A stretch of DNA of 34,838 nucleotides from Agrilactobacillus composti DSM 18527 = JCM 14202 (lineage in GTDB: Bacteria; Bacillota; Bacilli; Lactobacillales; Lactobacillaceae): positions 121,296-156,133 of the forward strand of contig NZ_AZGA01000057.1 in NCBI RefSeq assembly GCF_001436375.1, read 5' to 3'. Made by a program: the position numbers and the translations under genes. The notes beneath the pieces are model-generated. The model saw only the letters and a program-made list of their open reading frames with translations. It did no database searches and had not been told where the DNA came from. How positions within the stretch are numbered: position 1 is the first letter of the stretch; every line of letters starts with the position of its first letter. Below are positions 24,293-32,520 of the stretch, piece after piece.

Positions 24293-24700
24293 CTACGGGA
24301 TGTAATAATCCACTAATTTCGTAATGATATAACTCGCCGGGACCACTATGACAAAGGCTAACCCCCACATCTGCAGCCAAATCAAGAAGTGTGGCTGCGG
24401 TGAGTTCAAGCTATACATCAACGCTGAAATCAAGCCCGACATCAATACGCCGGTGGTCAAAATATGCAGGGGCATGGCCCAATGACCCAAGTGCCAGTTT
24501 TGATACAAGCGGGTCACCAGATCCTTGGCAAAAATTCCCAGAATAAAAGAAGCAATAAAGGCGATGGTCCAATTTTTAAATAACCCGCCAAAATAGCCTT
24601 GATGATACCCCACAATTATTAAGGACATGACAATGGACATTAAACCTGAGCGTAATAACGCCACCACTAAGCGGTTGGCAAGACTCTTTGCTGCAGCCAT
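24293..24700 (-). CDS. DUF2798-like membrane protein
   Basis: A 135-residue membrane protein with four hydrophobic segments. It has two related halves, each starting with a charged stretch before a helix rich in Met and small residues (LLRSGLMSIVMSLIIVGYHQG and LHILTTGVLMSGLISALMY), as I recall for DUF2798. The ATG at 24700 follows AGAAGGTGA. It forms an operon with the SDR gene 15 bp downstream. No function is known to me. Confidence 0.65.
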   Translation of the reverse strand: MAAAKSLANRLVVALLRSGLMSIVMSLIIVGYHQGYFGGLFKNWTIAFIASFILGIFAKDLVTRLYQNWHLGHWAMPLHILTTGVLMSGLISALMYSLNSPQPHFLIWLQMWGLAFVIVVPASYIITKLVDYYIP

Positions 24701-24760
24701 TTTGATCACCTTCTCGTAACAAGCTACCTAAATAATTTTGGTCATTATACAACTGGGGCA

Positions 24761-24803
24761 TAAAAAATAACAACCAAAAAGCTCAAGGCTTGTCAGTTGT
24801 TAT
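24761..24803 (-). terminator. Terminator of the metal ATPase gene
   Basis: ATAACAAC (24767-24774) pairs with GTTGTTAT (24796-24803), with six T following on the minus strand. Confidence 0.75.
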
Positions 24804-24810
24804 CCTAATT

Positions 24811-26652
24811 TTATTCCGGGCGTACACTGTTCTTCAACGGTAATTTTGTTTTCGGGGTGAACCAATGACCTTTACGGGCTTTCAAAGCCAGTAAGATGGT
24901 AATCACGTCCACCACTTCTTGACAGATGGCCCCAACCAGCGCTGGAATCACGCCGGTGGTGGCAATCAGCATTAATATCACTAAGATGATAATCCCCACG
25001 ATGACATCTTGCTTGGCAATTTTCATAGTTTCCTGGCTGATTTGAATGGCTGTCGCCACCTTTTCCAGGTCATCTTTTAAAATCACCACATCCGCCGACT
25101 CACTGGCAGCCGTGGCCCCATGGGCGCCCATGGCAATCCCCACGTCAGCCGCAGCTAAAGAGGGAGCGTCATTGATGCCATCCCCCACCATGATCACGGG
25201 GTGATAGGCTTCAGGCGTGGCTTTGATCAAATTGATTTTATCTTCCGGTAGGCAATTGCCATGGATCTCATCCAAGTCCAATTGATTTCCTACGGCTTTG
25301 GCCACCGCACTTTGGTCGCCGGTCAACATCATCAAGTGCTTCAGGCCTTGGTGGCGCAGGCGTTCCAAGGTGGTTTCAGCTTCTGGCCGTAATTGGTCGG
25401 CAAAGGTGATATACCCCGCATAAGCCCCGGCGACACTGACGTAAATGGCCGTTTGGTCCGGTAAAGGCATGGCTGCCGGGACTTGGGCGAAGCTAGCCTT
25501 GCCCACTTTGACCAACTGCGCGCCGATCATGGCTTGAACCCCTTGGGCGGGCTGTTCTTTAACCTCAGTGGCGGTTTTCAACTGGTCGGCCCCCACATAA
25601 GCCACCAGGGAACGGGCTAACACGTGGGTGGATTGTTGTTCCACACTGGCCGCTAATAAACAGAGCTGTTCCGCGGTGAAATCACCGATAGGCACGATTT
25701 TTGATACCAATAGTTTACCTTGGGTCAAGGTCCCGGTCTTATCAAAGGCCACGGTTTTGGCTAAGGCCATTTTCTCCACGACGGCGCCGGCTTTGATGAC
25801 GATCCCGCTGCGACTGGCCCGACTCATCCCCGCCACCAAAGCGATTGGGGCCGCTAAAATCAGCGGACAAGGTGACGCCACCACTAGGACTTCGGCGAAC
25901 CGTACCGGATTGCCGGAAATGACCCAGGCAAAGGCGGCGATGACAATGGCAATAATGGTGAAAGGTACCGCGTAACGGTCGGCCATGCGGACAAACTTCG
26001 CCGGCTGATCTTGGGCGGTTGCTACTAATTTCACCAAGGCTTGGTATTGACTGTCGGCGGCGGTGTGGCGGGCGGTCATGGTAATGGCCCCACTGCCATT
26101 CACGGAACCGGACAATAACCTATCCCCAACCTGTTTAAAGACGGGGCGGGCTTCCCCGGTTAATGAAGACTCGTCAAAATTGGCTTCCCCGGCGATGATT
26201 TCCCCATCCACCGGTACCAATTCATTGGGTTTGACCACCAGGGTATCTCCCACGGCCACCGCGTTAGCCACAATATCCGTTAAGCCAGCGGCGGTTTGCT
26301 TGTGGGCCAATTGGGGCGAGTTATCCAGCAGTGATTTTAATTCCTGGCCAGCTTTACGGGTGGCATAATCCTCTAAGGCATCCCCCCCGGTGAGCATCAC
26401 CAGGATCATCAAACTGGCCCAGTATTCCCCCACCACTAACGTGGCCACAATGGCCATGATGGCTAATAAATCGATGCCATAGCGGCCGGACTTCAAAGTC
26501 TGCACCATTTCCCATACCATACTCAAGGCCAATAAGCCCCCGGCAACAGTGACCAATAAGCGGGTGACTTCAGGTAGGTTAAAGGCAAAAGTCAGGACCA
26601 GCGCACAAATACCCACCAATAAAGTGGCCCCTAATTTCAAACGATGTCCCAT
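24811..26652 (-). CDS. P1B-type metal-transporting ATPase with SPC motif
   Basis: A 613-residue P-type ATPase. The order of motifs is: N-terminal membrane helices, actuator loop SSLTGEA (Glu167), membrane metal site Ser260-Pro-Cys262 (ASPCPLILAAP), phosphorylation site Asp304 (DKTGTLT), TGD and hinge VGDGINDAP. SPC instead of CPC is the signature of the P1B-4 group that moves cobalt, zinc or iron rather than copper. No N-terminal metal-binding domain with CxxC is present. The ATG at 26652 follows AGGAGG; the longer frame from 26712 covers the promoter and is rejected. It is probably an efflux pump. The regulator is not visible, but an inverted repeat lies upstream. Confidence 0.92.
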   Translation of the reverse strand: MGHRLKLGATLLVGICALVLTFAFNLPEVTRLLVTVAGGLLALSMVWEMVQTLKSGRYGIDLLAIMAIVATLVVGEYWASLMILVMLTGGDALEDYATRKAGQELKSLLDNSPQLAHKQTAAGLTDIVANAVAVGDTLVVKPNELVPVDGEIIAGEANFDESSLTGEARPVFKQVGDRLLSGSVNGSGAITMTARHTAADSQYQALVKLVATAQDQPAKFVRMADRYAVPFTIIAIVIAAFAWVISGNPVRFAEVLVVASPCPLILAAPIALVAGMSRASRSGIVIKAGAVVEKMALAKTVAFDKTGTLTQGKLLVSKIVPIGDFTAEQLCLLAASVEQQSTHVLARSLVAYVGADQLKTATEVKEQPAQGVQAMIGAQLVKVGKASFAQVPAAMPLPDQTAIYVSVAGAYAGYITFADQLRPEAETTLERLRHQGLKHLMMLTGDQSAVAKAVGNQLDLDEIHGNCLPEDKINLIKATPEAYHPVIMVGDGINDAPSLAAADVGIAMGAHGATAASESADVVILKDDLEKVATAIQISQETMKIAKQDVIVGIIILVILMLIATTGVIPALVGAICQEVVDVITILLALKARKGHWFTPKTKLPLKNSVRPE

Positions 26653-26691
26653 ATGATCATCCTCCTTTCTAGCGAATTTGTGATTATTTTC

Positions 26692-26720
26692 CTTATATGC
26701 CCATACTAGCATAGTTCCAA
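26692..26720 (-). promoter_or_regulatory. Promoter of the metal ATPase gene
   Basis: TTGGAA (26715-26720), a 17-bp spacer and TATAAG (26692-26697). Confidence 0.65.
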
Positions 26721-26741
26721 CCCCTAAATAGGACTCCCCCG

Positions 26742-26768
26742 GGGAAATCTGATATTCAGGGATTTCCC
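26742..26768. repeat. 8-bp inverted repeat upstream of the metal ATPase promoter
   Basis: GGGAAATC and GATTTCCC separated by 11 bp, centred about 38 bp upstream of the ATPase -35. Possible regulator site; there is no T-run for a terminator. Confidence 0.4.
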
Positions 26769-26827
26769 TTAGAGCGCTGTTATAACACAGAGTAGCCGGA
26801 TTTGAACTTGTGATGTATTGAGCTTGC

Positions 26828-26868
26828 CGTTGCTTAAAGGCTGTTCCTGTGCTAAATTATAAGCAACG
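26828..26868. repeat. 9-bp inverted repeat upstream of xdhA
   Basis: CGTTGCTTA and TAAGCAACG frame 23 bp. TTGCTT inside the left arm is 17 bp from TAAATT, which could be a promoter, so the repeat may be an operator for the xdh operon or fold in its leader. The 322-bp region 26653-26974 has no other gene. Confidence 0.4.
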
Positions 26869-26974
26869 CGAGGGTTACAATTGGGCAGGCACGTCTTAGT
26901 TTTTTTCATTAAAACCTAAAAGATGTTTTTTTGTGTTGCAGAAAAATAGTCTTTCAATTCAGGAGGGAAATTTC

Positions 26975-29266
26975 ATGGCAAAGAACAATGTCATTGGTAA
27001 AACTGAACAGCGATGGGATGCCATCGCTAAGGTGAAGGGCCAAGCAAAATTTACGGCGGACTTCCCGATCAATCACAAACTTCACGCCAAAATTCTACGG
27101 TCGACCATTGCCCATGGCTACGTCACCGCTTATGACATCACTGAGGCTGAACAAATGCCGGGGGTCGTGAAGATCTTCTTACCCGAAGACTTGCCTCAAA
27201 ACAAATTTGGCACCGCTGGCCATCCTTGGTCCATGGTGCCGGCTAAGCGGGATATCGAAGACCGGACCCTATTGACCCGTCACGTACGGGTGTACGGCGA
27301 TGATATCGCTTGCGTGGTGGCTAAGACCGAACTAGAAGCCATCCGGGCCCTGGAAAAAATCAAAGTGACTTATGAAAAGTACCCGGTTTACTTAACACCA
27401 AAAGCCGCCATGGCCGATAACGCCCGCCGTGTCCATGAAGAGCGGGACAATGTCATTGCCGATACCAGTGTGGGGTACGGGGATGTGGCTAAAGAATTAA
27501 AAGCAGCCGATTATGTCATTAAAGAACACTTCCACACGCCGATGCAACAACACGTGCACATGGAAAACCAAGTGGCCGTGGCTTGGCAAAGTGAGGACCA
27601 ACGCTGGACTTGTATCAGCTCCACCCAAATTCCTTATATTTGCCGCCGGATCATTGGCCAAGCTGTGGGTGTGCCTTGGTCGCAAATTCGGGTGCAAAAA
27701 CCCTTTATCGGTGGGGGCTTTGGGAACAAACAAGAAGTTATTATTGAACCTTTAGTGGTGGCTTTAAGTATGGCCTGTGGCGGACGTCCCGTGGAAATGA
27801 ACCTGACCCGGGAAGAATCCATTGCCTATACTAGAACCCGCCATGCCATCGATTACGATTTGGCAGTGGGCGTCAATAAAGACGGCAGTATCACGGCCAT
27901 CGACTGCAACGTGTACTCCAACCAAGGGGGCTACGCTTCTCACGGACACGCCATTGGCGGTAAGGGCGGCACCTTTATCAATGCCCTGTATAAAACGGAA
28001 AGCCTGCGCTATGCGGCTAAAACCATCTATACCAACGTGGCCACTGCAGGGGCCATGCGGGGTTACGGGATTCCCCAGGTGATGTTTGCCCTGGAATCCA
28101 TCATGGATGATGCCGCTGAAAAAATCGGCATGGATCCTATTGACTTCCGGATTCAAAATCGCCGCCCTGAAGGTTTCTTAAATACCTTGAGCCATGTGCA
28201 ACAATTTAACTTTAAGATCGATAAATGTCTGCAAAAGGGCCGTGAAGCTTTCCATTGGGATGAAAAATTGCAGGATAGCTTAAAATATAAAACCGGTAGC
28301 AAACGCCGGGGTGTAGGTGTGGCTGGCTTTTCTTACGGCTCAGGGACTTATCCCTTCGGCCTGGAAACCGCTGGGGCCCGCTTGACGCTAATGCCGGATG
28401 CCTCCTTTAAACTCATGTTAGGGGCCACGGAAATTGGCCAAGGGGCGGACACCGCCTTTAGTCAAATGGCCGCCGATACTATTGGCGTGGGTTATGACAA
28501 AATCATTCGCGACGCCATGAGTGACACGGATATCGATCCTTTTGATACCGGCTCTTATGCTTCCCGGCAAACTTATATCACCGGCTTTGCGGTGCAAGAA
28601 GCGGCCGAAAAAATGAAACAAAAGATCCTCAAACGAGCCTCTGAAATGTACGATATCCGCCCAGAATACATGGATATCGTGGACGGCAATATCGTTTATA
28701 GTCACAATGACCAAAAAATCGCCGATTTGGCTGACTTTGCCATGTCTTCCTTCTATGACATGGCACATGGCCGGGCCATCGTGGCGGAATCTTCGGTGAA
28801 CATCCATAATAACTCCTACGCTTCTGGCTGTACCCTGGCCCAAGTGGAAGTGGATATTGAAACCGGCCAAATTGAACTGCTCAGCGTCATGAACGTCCAT
28901 GACTCCGGGAAAATCATCAACCCTATCTTAGCCGAGGGGCAAGTGGATGGTGGAATGGCCATGGGGATTGCCTATGGCCTCAGTGAAGGCGTGCGTTATA
29001 ACGAAGCTGGCAAGCCTTTGAACAACAATCTGATGGATTATAAGATCCCCACCACCATGGACTTACCGGACTTAGACCATGCTTTCGTGGAGAGTGAAGA
29101 TCCCCTGGGCCCTTATGGCAACAAATCCCTGGGTGAAAATCCCCTGTGTTCACCGGCTGCCGCCATTCGTAATGCGGTGAAAAATGCCACCGGTGTGGCC
29201 ATTAATAGTAATCCTTTGGCCAGCCAACACGTCTTTGAACAGTTAAAACAAGCCCACGTCATTTAG
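26975..29266 (+). CDS. xdhA: Xanthine dehydrogenase-like molybdenum hydroxylase, large (Moco) subunit
   Basis: A 763-residue molybdopterin-binding subunit, complete. Residues 1-130 form the N-terminal a/b hammerhead domain. The substrate and cofactor residues visible are Gly246-Gly-Gly-Phe-Gly-Asn-Lys-Gln253, Arg362 in GAMRGYGIPQ, GATEIGQGADT, and catalytic Glu721 in SLGENP. Arg362 matches the substrate Arg of bovine XDH (880), while Gln253 replaces its Glu802. The match to E. coli XdhA is good in length and motif wording. The ATG at 26975 follows AGGAGGG by 7 nt. It heads a three-gene operon with the FAD and 2Fe-2S subunits. Purine hydroxylation is likely but not proven; no molybdenum cofactor gene is in the window. 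Confidence 0.9.
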   Translation: MAKNNVIGKTEQRWDAIAKVKGQAKFTADFPINHKLHAKILRSTIAHGYVTAYDITEAEQMPGVVKIFLPEDLPQNKFGTAGHPWSMVPAKRDIEDRTLLTRHVRVYGDDIACVVAKTELEAIRALEKIKVTYEKYPVYLTPKAAMADNARRVHEERDNVIADTSVGYGDVAKELKAADYVIKEHFHTPMQQHVHMENQVAVAWQSEDQRWTCISSTQIPYICRRIIGQAVGVPWSQIRVQKPFIGGGFGNKQEVIIEPLVVALSMACGGRPVEMNLTREESIAYTRTRHAIDYDLAVGVNKDGSITAIDCNVYSNQGGYASHGHAIGGKGGTFINALYKTESLRYAAKTIYTNVATAGAMRGYGIPQVMFALESIMDDAAEKIGMDPIDFRIQNRRPEGFLNTLSHVQQFNFKIDKCLQKGREAFHWDEKLQDSLKYKTGSKRRGVGVAGFSYGSGTYPFGLETAGARLTLMPDASFKLMLGATEIGQGADTAFSQMAADTIGVGYDKIIRDAMSDTDIDPFDTGSYASRQTYITGFAVQEAAEKMKQKILKRASEMYDIRPEYMDIVDGNIVYSHNDQKIADLADFAMSSFYDMAHGRAIVAESSVNIHNNSYASGCTLAQVEVDIETGQIELLSVMNVHDSGKIINPILAEGQVDGGMAMGIAYGLSEGVRYNEAGKPLNNNLMDYKIPTTMDLPDLDHAFVESEDPLGPYGNKSLGENPLCSPAAAIRNAVKNATGVAINSNPLASQHVFEQLKQAHVI

Positions 29267-29278
29267 GAGGTCAATTAC

Positions 29279-30154
29279 ATGTATGATATTACTGGTTACC
29301 ATGAAGCTGATAGTTTAGCCACCATTTTCAAAATCATTAAAGCTGACCCCAAGGCTAAAGTGATTGCTGGGGGCACCGATGTGTTGGTCAAGGCCCGGGA
29401 ACGGAAACAAGATTTTATCGCCACCCAATTGATCGGCATCACCCGTATCCCGGAAATGCAAGGCATCACCATGGCCGAAGATGGCACTTTGAGCATCGGG
29501 GCTTTGAGTACCTTTAAACAAGTTGAAAAAGATCCACTCGTTCAACAATACATCCCCATGTTAGGAGAAGCTGTCTCCCTAGTAGGCGGTCCGCAAACCC
29601 GCCACGTGGGCACCATTGGCGGCAATATCTGTAACGGGGCCACTTCTGCTGACAGTGCGCCCACTTTATTCACCTATAATGCCACGTTAGAAATCCATTC
29701 CGAAGCTGGGGTCAAAAATGTCCCCATCGCCGACTTTTATAAGGGCGCTGGTTGGGTGGACTTAGAACCCGGCGAAATCCTCGTGCGGATCAAAATTGCT
29801 AAGGCAGATTACGAAGGCTACCTGGGCCACTATACCAAGTTTGCCCAACGCCAGGCCTTAGATATCGCCAATTTAAGCTGTGCCACTTTGATTAAAATGG
29901 CCCCTGATCAAACGATTGCTGATTTGCGCATCTGTTTTGGGGTGGCTGCTCCAACGCCGATTCGCATGCCCCAAGCAGAAGCCTTTGCCAAGGGTCAAGC
30001 CATTAATGATGCTACTTTAAAGACCATTGGCAAGTATTGTTTAGCGGACACCAATACGCGGAATTCTTGGCGGGCTTCGAAGGAATATCGGGACCACTTG
30101 GTGCAAATTATCCCGGCACGTAATATTTTAGCGGCTTTAAAGGAGGTCCAATAA
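29279..30154 (+). CDS. xdhB: Molybdenum hydroxylase FAD-binding subunit
   Basis: A 291-residue subunit that carries FAD between the iron-sulfur subunit and the electron acceptor. It has the two FAD loops AGGTDVLVKA (residues about 31-40) and VGTIGGNICNGATSADSAP (about 110-128), followed by the CO-dehydrogenase flavoprotein C-terminal domain from about 180. The length equals E. coli XdhB. The ATG follows TAGGAGG, which overlaps the xdhA stop, so the genes are tightly coupled. The last base of its stop codon is the first base of the next start. Confidence 0.93.
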   Translation: MYDITGYHEADSLATIFKIIKADPKAKVIAGGTDVLVKARERKQDFIATQLIGITRIPEMQGITMAEDGTLSIGALSTFKQVEKDPLVQQYIPMLGEAVSLVGGPQTRHVGTIGGNICNGATSADSAPTLFTYNATLEIHSEAGVKNVPIADFYKGAGWVDLEPGEILVRIKIAKADYEGYLGHYTKFAQRQALDIANLSCATLIKMAPDQTIADLRICFGVAAPTPIRMPQAEAFAKGQAINDATLKTIGKYCLADTNTRNSWRASKEYRDHLVQIIPARNILAALKEVQ

Positions 30155-30666
30155 TGAATCAGACGATTGAATTTACATTAAATGGTGAAACTAGGCATTA
30201 TAGTGTGGATGTACGGCAAAGTTTATTGGAACTCCTGCGGGATGAATTAGCTTTGACCGGCACTAAAGAAGGCTGTGGCGTGGGTGAATGTGGCGCCTGT
30301 ACAGTTATCGTAGACGGTGAAACCGTGGACTCTTGCATTTATCTGGCCGTTTGGGCAGATGGCAAGACCCTCACCACCGTAGAAGGCCTGGCTGCTGAAG
30401 ATGGGTCCTTGAGTGACGTGCAAACCGCTTACGTCCAAGATGGTGCGGTGCAGTGTGGTTTTTGTATTCCGGGGATGGTCTTATCCAGTACCCAATTTCT
30501 AGAAGACAACCCTACCCCAACCCGCCCTGAGATCAAACGGGCTTTATCTGGGAACATGTGCCGTTGTACCGGCTACCAAAAGATTGTAGACGCGGTTGCT
30601 GACGTGGCAGAAAAACGTCAGGAAAACGCTGATATTGCACCGGTGAACTTTACCCGGCACGCTTAA
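30154..30666 (+). CDS. xdhC: Molybdenum hydroxylase 2Fe-2S subunit
   Basis: A 170-residue iron-sulfur subunit with both clusters. The N-terminal plant-type cluster is held by CGVGECGACT and a later Cys in TVDSC. The C-terminal cluster uses CGFC and CRCTG (NMCRCTGYQKI). It overlaps the xdhB stop by one base. Together the three genes give a heterotrimer in the E. coli XdhABC order. It could be confused with the nicotinate or aldehyde hydroxylase small subunits, which share these motifs. A strong terminator follows. Confidence 0.93.
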   Translation: MNQTIEFTLNGETRHYSVDVRQSLLELLRDELALTGTKEGCGVGECGACTVIVDGETVDSCIYLAVWADGKTLTTVEGLAAEDGSLSDVQTAYVQDGAVQCGFCIPGMVLSSTQFLEDNPTPTRPEIKRALSGNMCRCTGYQKIVDAVADVAEKRQENADIAPVNFTRHA

Positions 30667-30677
30667 CATAGTTCAAA

Positions 30678-30715
30678 AAAACAGTCCTGCGGCAAAATTG
30701 TCGCAGGACTGTTTT
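30678..30715. terminator. Bidirectional terminator
   Basis: A perfect 14-bp stem, AAAACAGTCCTGCG with CGCAGGACTGTTTT, between the xdh operon and the convergent ribB gene. Confidence 0.9.
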
Positions 30716-30728
30716 GGTGTTCCCAGGC

Positions 30729-31361
30729 TTAGCTCAAGGCTTTGGCCTGAATATATGTCTTGATCTGGTCAATGGTGATCATTGGCAGATCCCAATCTTT
30801 AGAGAATTGGTGCAAATCATCGCGCCGGGCCATGGTCCCGTCATCCTTGATGATTTCAATAATTGCCCCAACGGGTGCCTTGCCGCAAAGCTTGGCTAAA
30901 TCCACCGCCGCTTCTGTATGGCCGTCGCGAACAGCCAAACCTTCTGCTTGGGCAATCAATGGGAAGATATGCCCCGGGTGGTTAAAATCAGTCGGAATTG
31001 CATCGGCTTTGGCCAGGTGCTTGATGGTGGCTGCCCGGTCAAAGGCGGACACACCCGTGGTGACCCCAGTGGCTGCATAAGCCCCATCGGTGGAAATGGT
31101 AAACGGGGTTAAATTCGGGTCGGTGCTATTGTCCACCATCAGGTGTAAGTCTAACTTAGCCGCAATTTCCGGGCTAATCGGGGCACATAACAGCCCCTTA
31201 GCGTGGGTAATCATAAAGTTGACCGTGGCTGGGGTAATATCTTCCGCCAAGGCAACGAGGTCGCCTTCGTTCTCCCGATCTTCGTTGTCTGCCAAAATAA
31301 TCATCCCGCCGTTTTTCAGAGTTTCAAGTGCTACGTTAATATCTGCAAAAATATTTGCCAA
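30729..31361 (-). CDS. ribB: 3,4-dihydroxy-2-butanone-4-phosphate synthase RibB
   Basis: A 210-residue single-domain RibB, which makes the four-carbon precursor of riboflavin from ribulose 5-phosphate. The acidic loop DNEDRENEGDLV and the later GHTEAAVDLAKL with HPGHIFPL hold the Mg2+ and catalytic residues. There is no fused GTP cyclohydrolase (RibA) domain. The start is uncertain: TTG at 31361 lies 11 nt after CTGGAG, while a GTG at 31373 overlaps that site. No FMN riboswitch is visible upstream, and no other rib gene is near. It sits convergent to a flavoprotein operon, which may be chance. Confidence 0.9.
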   Translation of the reverse strand: MANIFADINVALETLKNGGMIILADNEDRENEGDLVALAEDITPATVNFMITHAKGLLCAPISPEIAAKLDLHLMVDNSTDPNLTPFTISTDGAYAATGVTTGVSAFDRAATIKHLAKADAIPTDFNHPGHIFPLIAQAEGLAVRDGHTEAAVDLAKLCGKAPVGAIIEIIKDDGTMARRDDLHQFSKDWDLPMITIDQIKTYIQAKALS

Positions 31362-31522
31362 TGTGATCCACACTCCAGACTTTGTATTGGTAAGGAAAAC
31401 GGCCGTTGTTCGCTTACAAGTACTAACTTACAGAAAACAAATTAGATTGTCAACAACTAATTACTGAAAATCGAATGTTTTTCTAAATTAATGACCAAAT
31501 TATTCGTCTTTAAAAAATGACA

Positions 31523-31557
31523 TAAAAATAGCCGATGCCCATGTTAGGGATCGACTA
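31523..31557 (-). terminator. Terminator of the 31569-31913 gene
   Basis: TAGTCGATCCC pairs with GGGCATCGGCTA (one bulge), followed by TTTTT on the minus strand. Confidence 0.75.
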
Positions 31558-31568
31558 GCGAAATGAAA

Positions 31569-31913
31569 TCAATGAATTTGGTGCTTCGATAGCTTGTCAT
31601 GCACCTGCTGTTCTAAATAGCGCATGAGTTGAGGTGCGGTATTTCTGAAGGCCGTTTGGAAGGAATGTCCCGGGCCCGGTGCAGGAATTGAAGTTTCCAA
31701 TTCGTTGTTTGCATCGTCAGTAATGGTTAATCCATCTTCATTGTAATGGACGGTCACATAGCGGCCTTCTAATCCTTCATCGCAAATACCTTGGGCGAAA
31801 TCTACAATCGCTGATTCAATGACTTGGTTTAACCCAATTTGAATTCCTTTGCGTTGCAAAACCCGTAATTGTCGTGTAGCACCTTCATAAGTTAATGGAA
31901 TCTGTGTATCCAT
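31569..31913 (-). CDS. Conserved-looking small protein of unknown function
   Basis: I do not recognise this 114-residue soluble protein. It is acidic in the middle (YNEDGLTITDDANNELETS) and ends in a helix with basic and His residues (HDKLSKHQIH). The start is supported by GAGGAGG about 12 nt upstream. It is a single-gene unit with its own terminator. A cre-like site lies upstream of its likely -10 TATAAT (31953-31958), so it may be repressed by CcpA. No membrane segment or known motif is visible. Confidence 0.65.
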   Translation of the reverse strand: MDTQIPLTYEGATRQLRVLQRKGIQIGLNQVIESAIVDFAQGICDEGLEGRYVTVHYNEDGLTITDDANNELETSIPAPGPGHSFQTAFRNTAPQLMRYLEQQVHDKLSKHQIH

Positions 31914-31973
31914 ATTAAAACTTTACCTCCTCAGCGATTTGAGCTTATACCAATTATAGTGGGACAATATCAT

Positions 31974-31987
31974 TGTAACCGCTTTAA
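31974..31987. promoter_or_regulatory. Candidate CcpA cre site
   Basis: TGTAACCGCTTTAA differs from TGWAANCGNTNWCA at one fixed base. It overlaps the -35 region of the minus-strand gene at 31913, a position suited to repression. Confidence 0.35.
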
Positions 31988-32052
31988 GCTAGAAAGTGAA
32001 GTCTTTTAAGTGTTTTTATAAAACGCCTCTATTGTATATACCAATTTTCAAG

Positions 32053-32081
32053 TTGCTTTATCTGCCCATTTGTTCTAGATT
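32053..32081 (+). promoter_or_regulatory. Promoter candidate of the cupin gene
   Basis: TTGCTT (32053-32058), a 17-bp spacer and TAGATT (32076-32081), 36 bp before the cupin start. Confidence 0.5.
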
Positions 32082-32117
32082 TAAAGAGTAACATTACTCA
32101 AGAATGGAGTTGTTTTC

Positions 32118-32417
32118 ATGCAGATCTTAGAAGGTACAAAAGGTGAATTAGTGCACGAGCACATTTATAATAGCGGCAACCAACGTATTGGTCACCGCAT
32201 CTTACCCAAAGGTTTAAACGGGGATGGCATCAAACTACACCCTGCCCCAGCCCATGGTGTGGTGATCCCGGTGAAAGGCCGCATTGAATTTGGCACCGAA
32301 GCTGGCCCAGAAGAACTATTTCCCGGCAAAATTGCAGTGATGGAAAAAGGTGACCTACATTACATGAAGGCCATCGAAGATAGTGAAGTTTTCGTGGTCT
32401 TGGACCTAGATAAATAA
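32118..32417 (+). CDS. Small cupin-domain protein
   Basis: A 99-residue single-domain cupin. The beta-barrel motifs appear as HPAPAHGVVIPVKGRIEFG, where metal ligands would sit, and FPGKIAVMEKGDLHYM, with a second His. Small cupins of this kind are often unassigned isomerases or metabolite-binding proteins; no substrate can be read from the sequence. The ATG follows AATGGAG. It is a single-gene unit with a promoter and a terminator of its own. Confidence 0.8.
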   Translation: MQILEGTKGELVHEHIYNSGNQRIGHRILPKGLNGDGIKLHPAPAHGVVIPVKGRIEFGTEAGPEELFPGKIAVMEKGDLHYMKAIEDSEVFVVLDLDK

Positions 32418-32437
32418 CACTTTTAAGCAACAAAGCG

Positions 32438-32472
32438 TAGACTGTCCAAACTTTAGGATAGTCTATTTTTTT
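32438..32472 (+). terminator. Terminator of the cupin gene
   Basis: TAGACTGTCC pairs with GGATAGTCTA (one G-T pair) and a T-run follows. Confidence 0.85.
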
Positions 32473-32520
32473 CTTCTGTGGTATTCTTAAGGTTCGAGAA
32501 TATTCTGGAGGTAAAATTTA

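Noticed and set aside
26653-26712. Longer N-terminus for the metal ATPase
   Set aside because: It covers the -10 of the likely promoter and the AGGAGG site of the ATG at 26652.
26653-26974. Molybdenum cofactor riboswitch in front of xdhA
   Set aside because: Inverted repeats exist, but the conserved core of the Moco RNA was not recognised.
31374-31560. FMN riboswitch in front of ribB
   Set aside because: I looked for the conserved FMN element blocks and did not find them; the region is AT-rich without matching structure.
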